From NCBI GenBank assembly GCA_025612375.1, contig JAAXKN010000016.1:23757-87756 (forward strand): a DNA stretch of 64,000 nucleotides. The letters are read 5' to 3'. Positions 63,271-64,000 of the stretch are shown one piece after another (within the stretch, counting starts at the first letter, position 1; each line of letters starts with the position of its first letter). The notes beneath the pieces were generated by a model, which ran no database searches, had not been told where the DNA came from, and worked only from the letters and a program-made list of their open reading frames with translations. The stretch is from Ignavibacteria bacterium. Lineage in GTDB: Bacteria; Bacteroidota; Ignavibacteria; Ignavibacteriales; SURF-24. A program made the position numbers and the translations under genes.

Positions 63271-63750
63271 ATGTGAGCCTATGGAATTACGCATTCAATA
63301 AGCCCGACTCGGTCGGGCGTAACCTTAGTAGCCCCGGGGTAAGGGAGTTCGCCTCGGGCGAACGACCGACCCCTGGGTACAGGTATCCCCCACCCCCATC
63401 CCAGCTCCGGTCAGGAGCGGCACATAAAATCCACACAATTTATTGATTTTAGATGTGAATCAATTTCTTCGGTGAATATGAACCATTTAATCGGGTGAAT
63501 ATGAACCATTTAACCGGGTGAATGTTAATCAATTAATTGGGTGAATGTGCATGAATTTAATCCGGTTATGAATTTAATTATTTAACCTGGAACATTCTTA
63601 TGTGTCGCTCCTGACCGGAGCTCCGTGTGGTGTGTGGGGGATCTTTAACCCGGGGTTCCCGCATTCACCTTCGGTGAATTTGGTTACCCCGGGCTACAAA
63701 CAAAGCGCACCTCCGGTGCTTAGTGATTGCGTAATTCTAAATGCTCACAT
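63271..63750. mobile_element. MITE-like element with long hairpin-bearing terminal inverted repeats
   Basis: Terminal inverted repeats of about 155 bp (63271-63427 and 63598-63750) share ATGTGAGC at the outer end and AGCTCCGGTCAGGAGC plus CACATAA at the inner end. Each arm has three hairpins in the same order. Hairpin A is GCCCGAC/GTCGGGC on the left and GCACC/GGTGC on the right; B is GTTCGCC/GGCGAAC versus ATTCACC/GGTGAAT; C is identical. The linkers TAGCCCCGGGGTAA and ATCCCCCAC are shared. No gene is encoded. The right arm reads GTGCGCTTTGTTTGTAG on the minus strand, close to the REP tail at 51750-51762. Confidence 0.7.
63455..63565 (+). repeat. Tandem 23-bp iteron-like repeats
   Basis: Three 23-bp units at 63472, 63495 and 63518, and a 25-bp degenerate unit at 63541, preceded by a partial unit at 63455. 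The consensus is GTGAATNTNAANCANTTAAT followed by CGG or TGG. They sit in the centre of the MITE-like element, between its arms. Confidence 0.7.
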
Positions 63751-63782
63751 TCCACATACAGGGAGAGGCGATTTCCCGGGGC

Positions 63783-63802
63783 CCCGTACCTAAAGGTACG
63801 GG
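63783..63802. repeat. Short hairpin before the RHS fragment
   Basis: A perfect 8-bp stem CCCGTACC / GGTACGGG with loop TAAA, flanked by CCCGGGG and CTAGTCAGCC. It lies 24 bases before the RHS start-like ATG. Confidence 0.6.
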
Positions 63803-63825
63803 CTAGTCAGCCAAATTTACAAACG

Positions 63826-64000
63826 ATGGGCTATACCAACCAGACAGACTCCAGGTACAAGTTTACTGAGAAAGAGCGTGACTTAGGCACAAATTATGAT
63901 TATTTTGGAGCCAGGTATTATGACAGTGAACTGGGAAGATGGCATAGCGTGGATCCTTTGGCCAGTAAATACCCGGGATGGAGTCCTTATAATTACACAA
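63826..64000 (+). CDS. RHS-repeat core domain fragment, 3' end beyond window
   Basis: From ATG 63826 the frame reads the RHS-associated core: RYKFTEKERDLGTNYDYFG, ARYYDSELGRW, SVDPLASKYPGWSPYNY. This is the end of the RHS repeat region that normally precedes the variable C-terminal toxin or tip, but the roughly thousand residues of YD repeats that should come before it are missing. The upstream sequence is a palindromic repeat and the MITE-like element. It is an orphan or 5'-truncated RHS module; no in-frame RHS sequence exists upstream of the ATG. Confidence 0.85.
   Translation, partial: MGYTNQTDSRYKFTEKERDLGTNYDYFGARYYDSELGRWHSVDPLASKYPGWSPYNYT

Noticed and set aside
63602..63793. Plus-strand frame within the MITE-like element's right arm
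   Set aside because: It is a translation of palindromes and GC-rich linkers, with no start signals.

Overview
The window looks like chromosomal DNA of a Bacteroidota/Chlorobiota-group bacterium, most likely an Ignavibacteria-type organism. The evidence is: at least seven secreted proteins ending in a type IX secretion (T9SS) sorting domain that opens with the NYPNPFNPST-type motif; a PorV/PorQ-family outer-membrane protein; a TonB-dependent receptor with a carboxypeptidase-regulatory-like N-terminus; and promoters of the Bacteroidota form (TTG, 17-20 bases, TAnnTTTG). No rRNA, tRNA, CRISPR array, prophage or plasmid genes were seen. This placement is inference from gene content.

Layout. 1-3144: a PAS/PAS histidine kinase (5' end off the window) and an NtrC-type response regulator. 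3258-5728 (-): glycosyltransferase plus a HIT/GalT-like DUF4922 protein. 6100-9096: RlpA-like protein, an exported DUF6263-like protein and an M28 peptidase lipoprotein. 9196-11744 (-): MacA-like adaptor and MacB-type permease with no ATPase gene. 11948-16169: a methyltransferase and a very large T9SS protein whose M43-like protease domain lacks the catalytic glutamate. 16311-17092: a repeat-rich gap and a DUF423 protein. 17312-23070: a signalling block with an ethylene-receptor-like histidine kinase, an Rcp1-like regulator, a REC-PAS-kinase hybrid, and a LytS/LytTR pair. 23145-28786 (-): an RND efflux operon in which the pump is fused to a TolC-like protein. 29351-36843: an FG-GAP T9SS protein, a propeller histidine kinase with a LuxR-type regulator, a small helical protein and a DUF5777 barrel. 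37181-46264: TonB receptor, T9SS proteins, a PorV-like protein and a TIG lipoprotein, probably one surface-assembly unit. 46484-51495: tandem GHL10 glycoside hydrolases sent to T9SS. 51600-52510: an IS200-like Y1 transposase bracketed by inverted REP-like hairpins. 52520-57474: a MATE-like transporter, a small exported protein and a REC-REC-PEP/pyruvate-binding protein. 57829-63208: two paralogous propeller T9SS proteins. 63271-63750: a MITE-like element. 63826-64000: the start of an RHS core fragment.

Three non-coding systems stand out. First, a degenerate heptamer minisatellite (GTYCRAS) recurs in five intergenic places, always on the + strand and often beside a purine-rich spacer. Second, short hairpins with stems of the form GCNNC-gga-GNNGC, followed by a GACTTGTYTGTAG-like tail, flank the transposase and recur in the element at the right edge; the stem bases vary but stay paired. 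Third, the right-edge element has inverted repeats of about 155 bp around four 23-bp iteron-like repeats.

Coordinates and translations were read by hand. Family names rest on recognised motifs; no database search was run.
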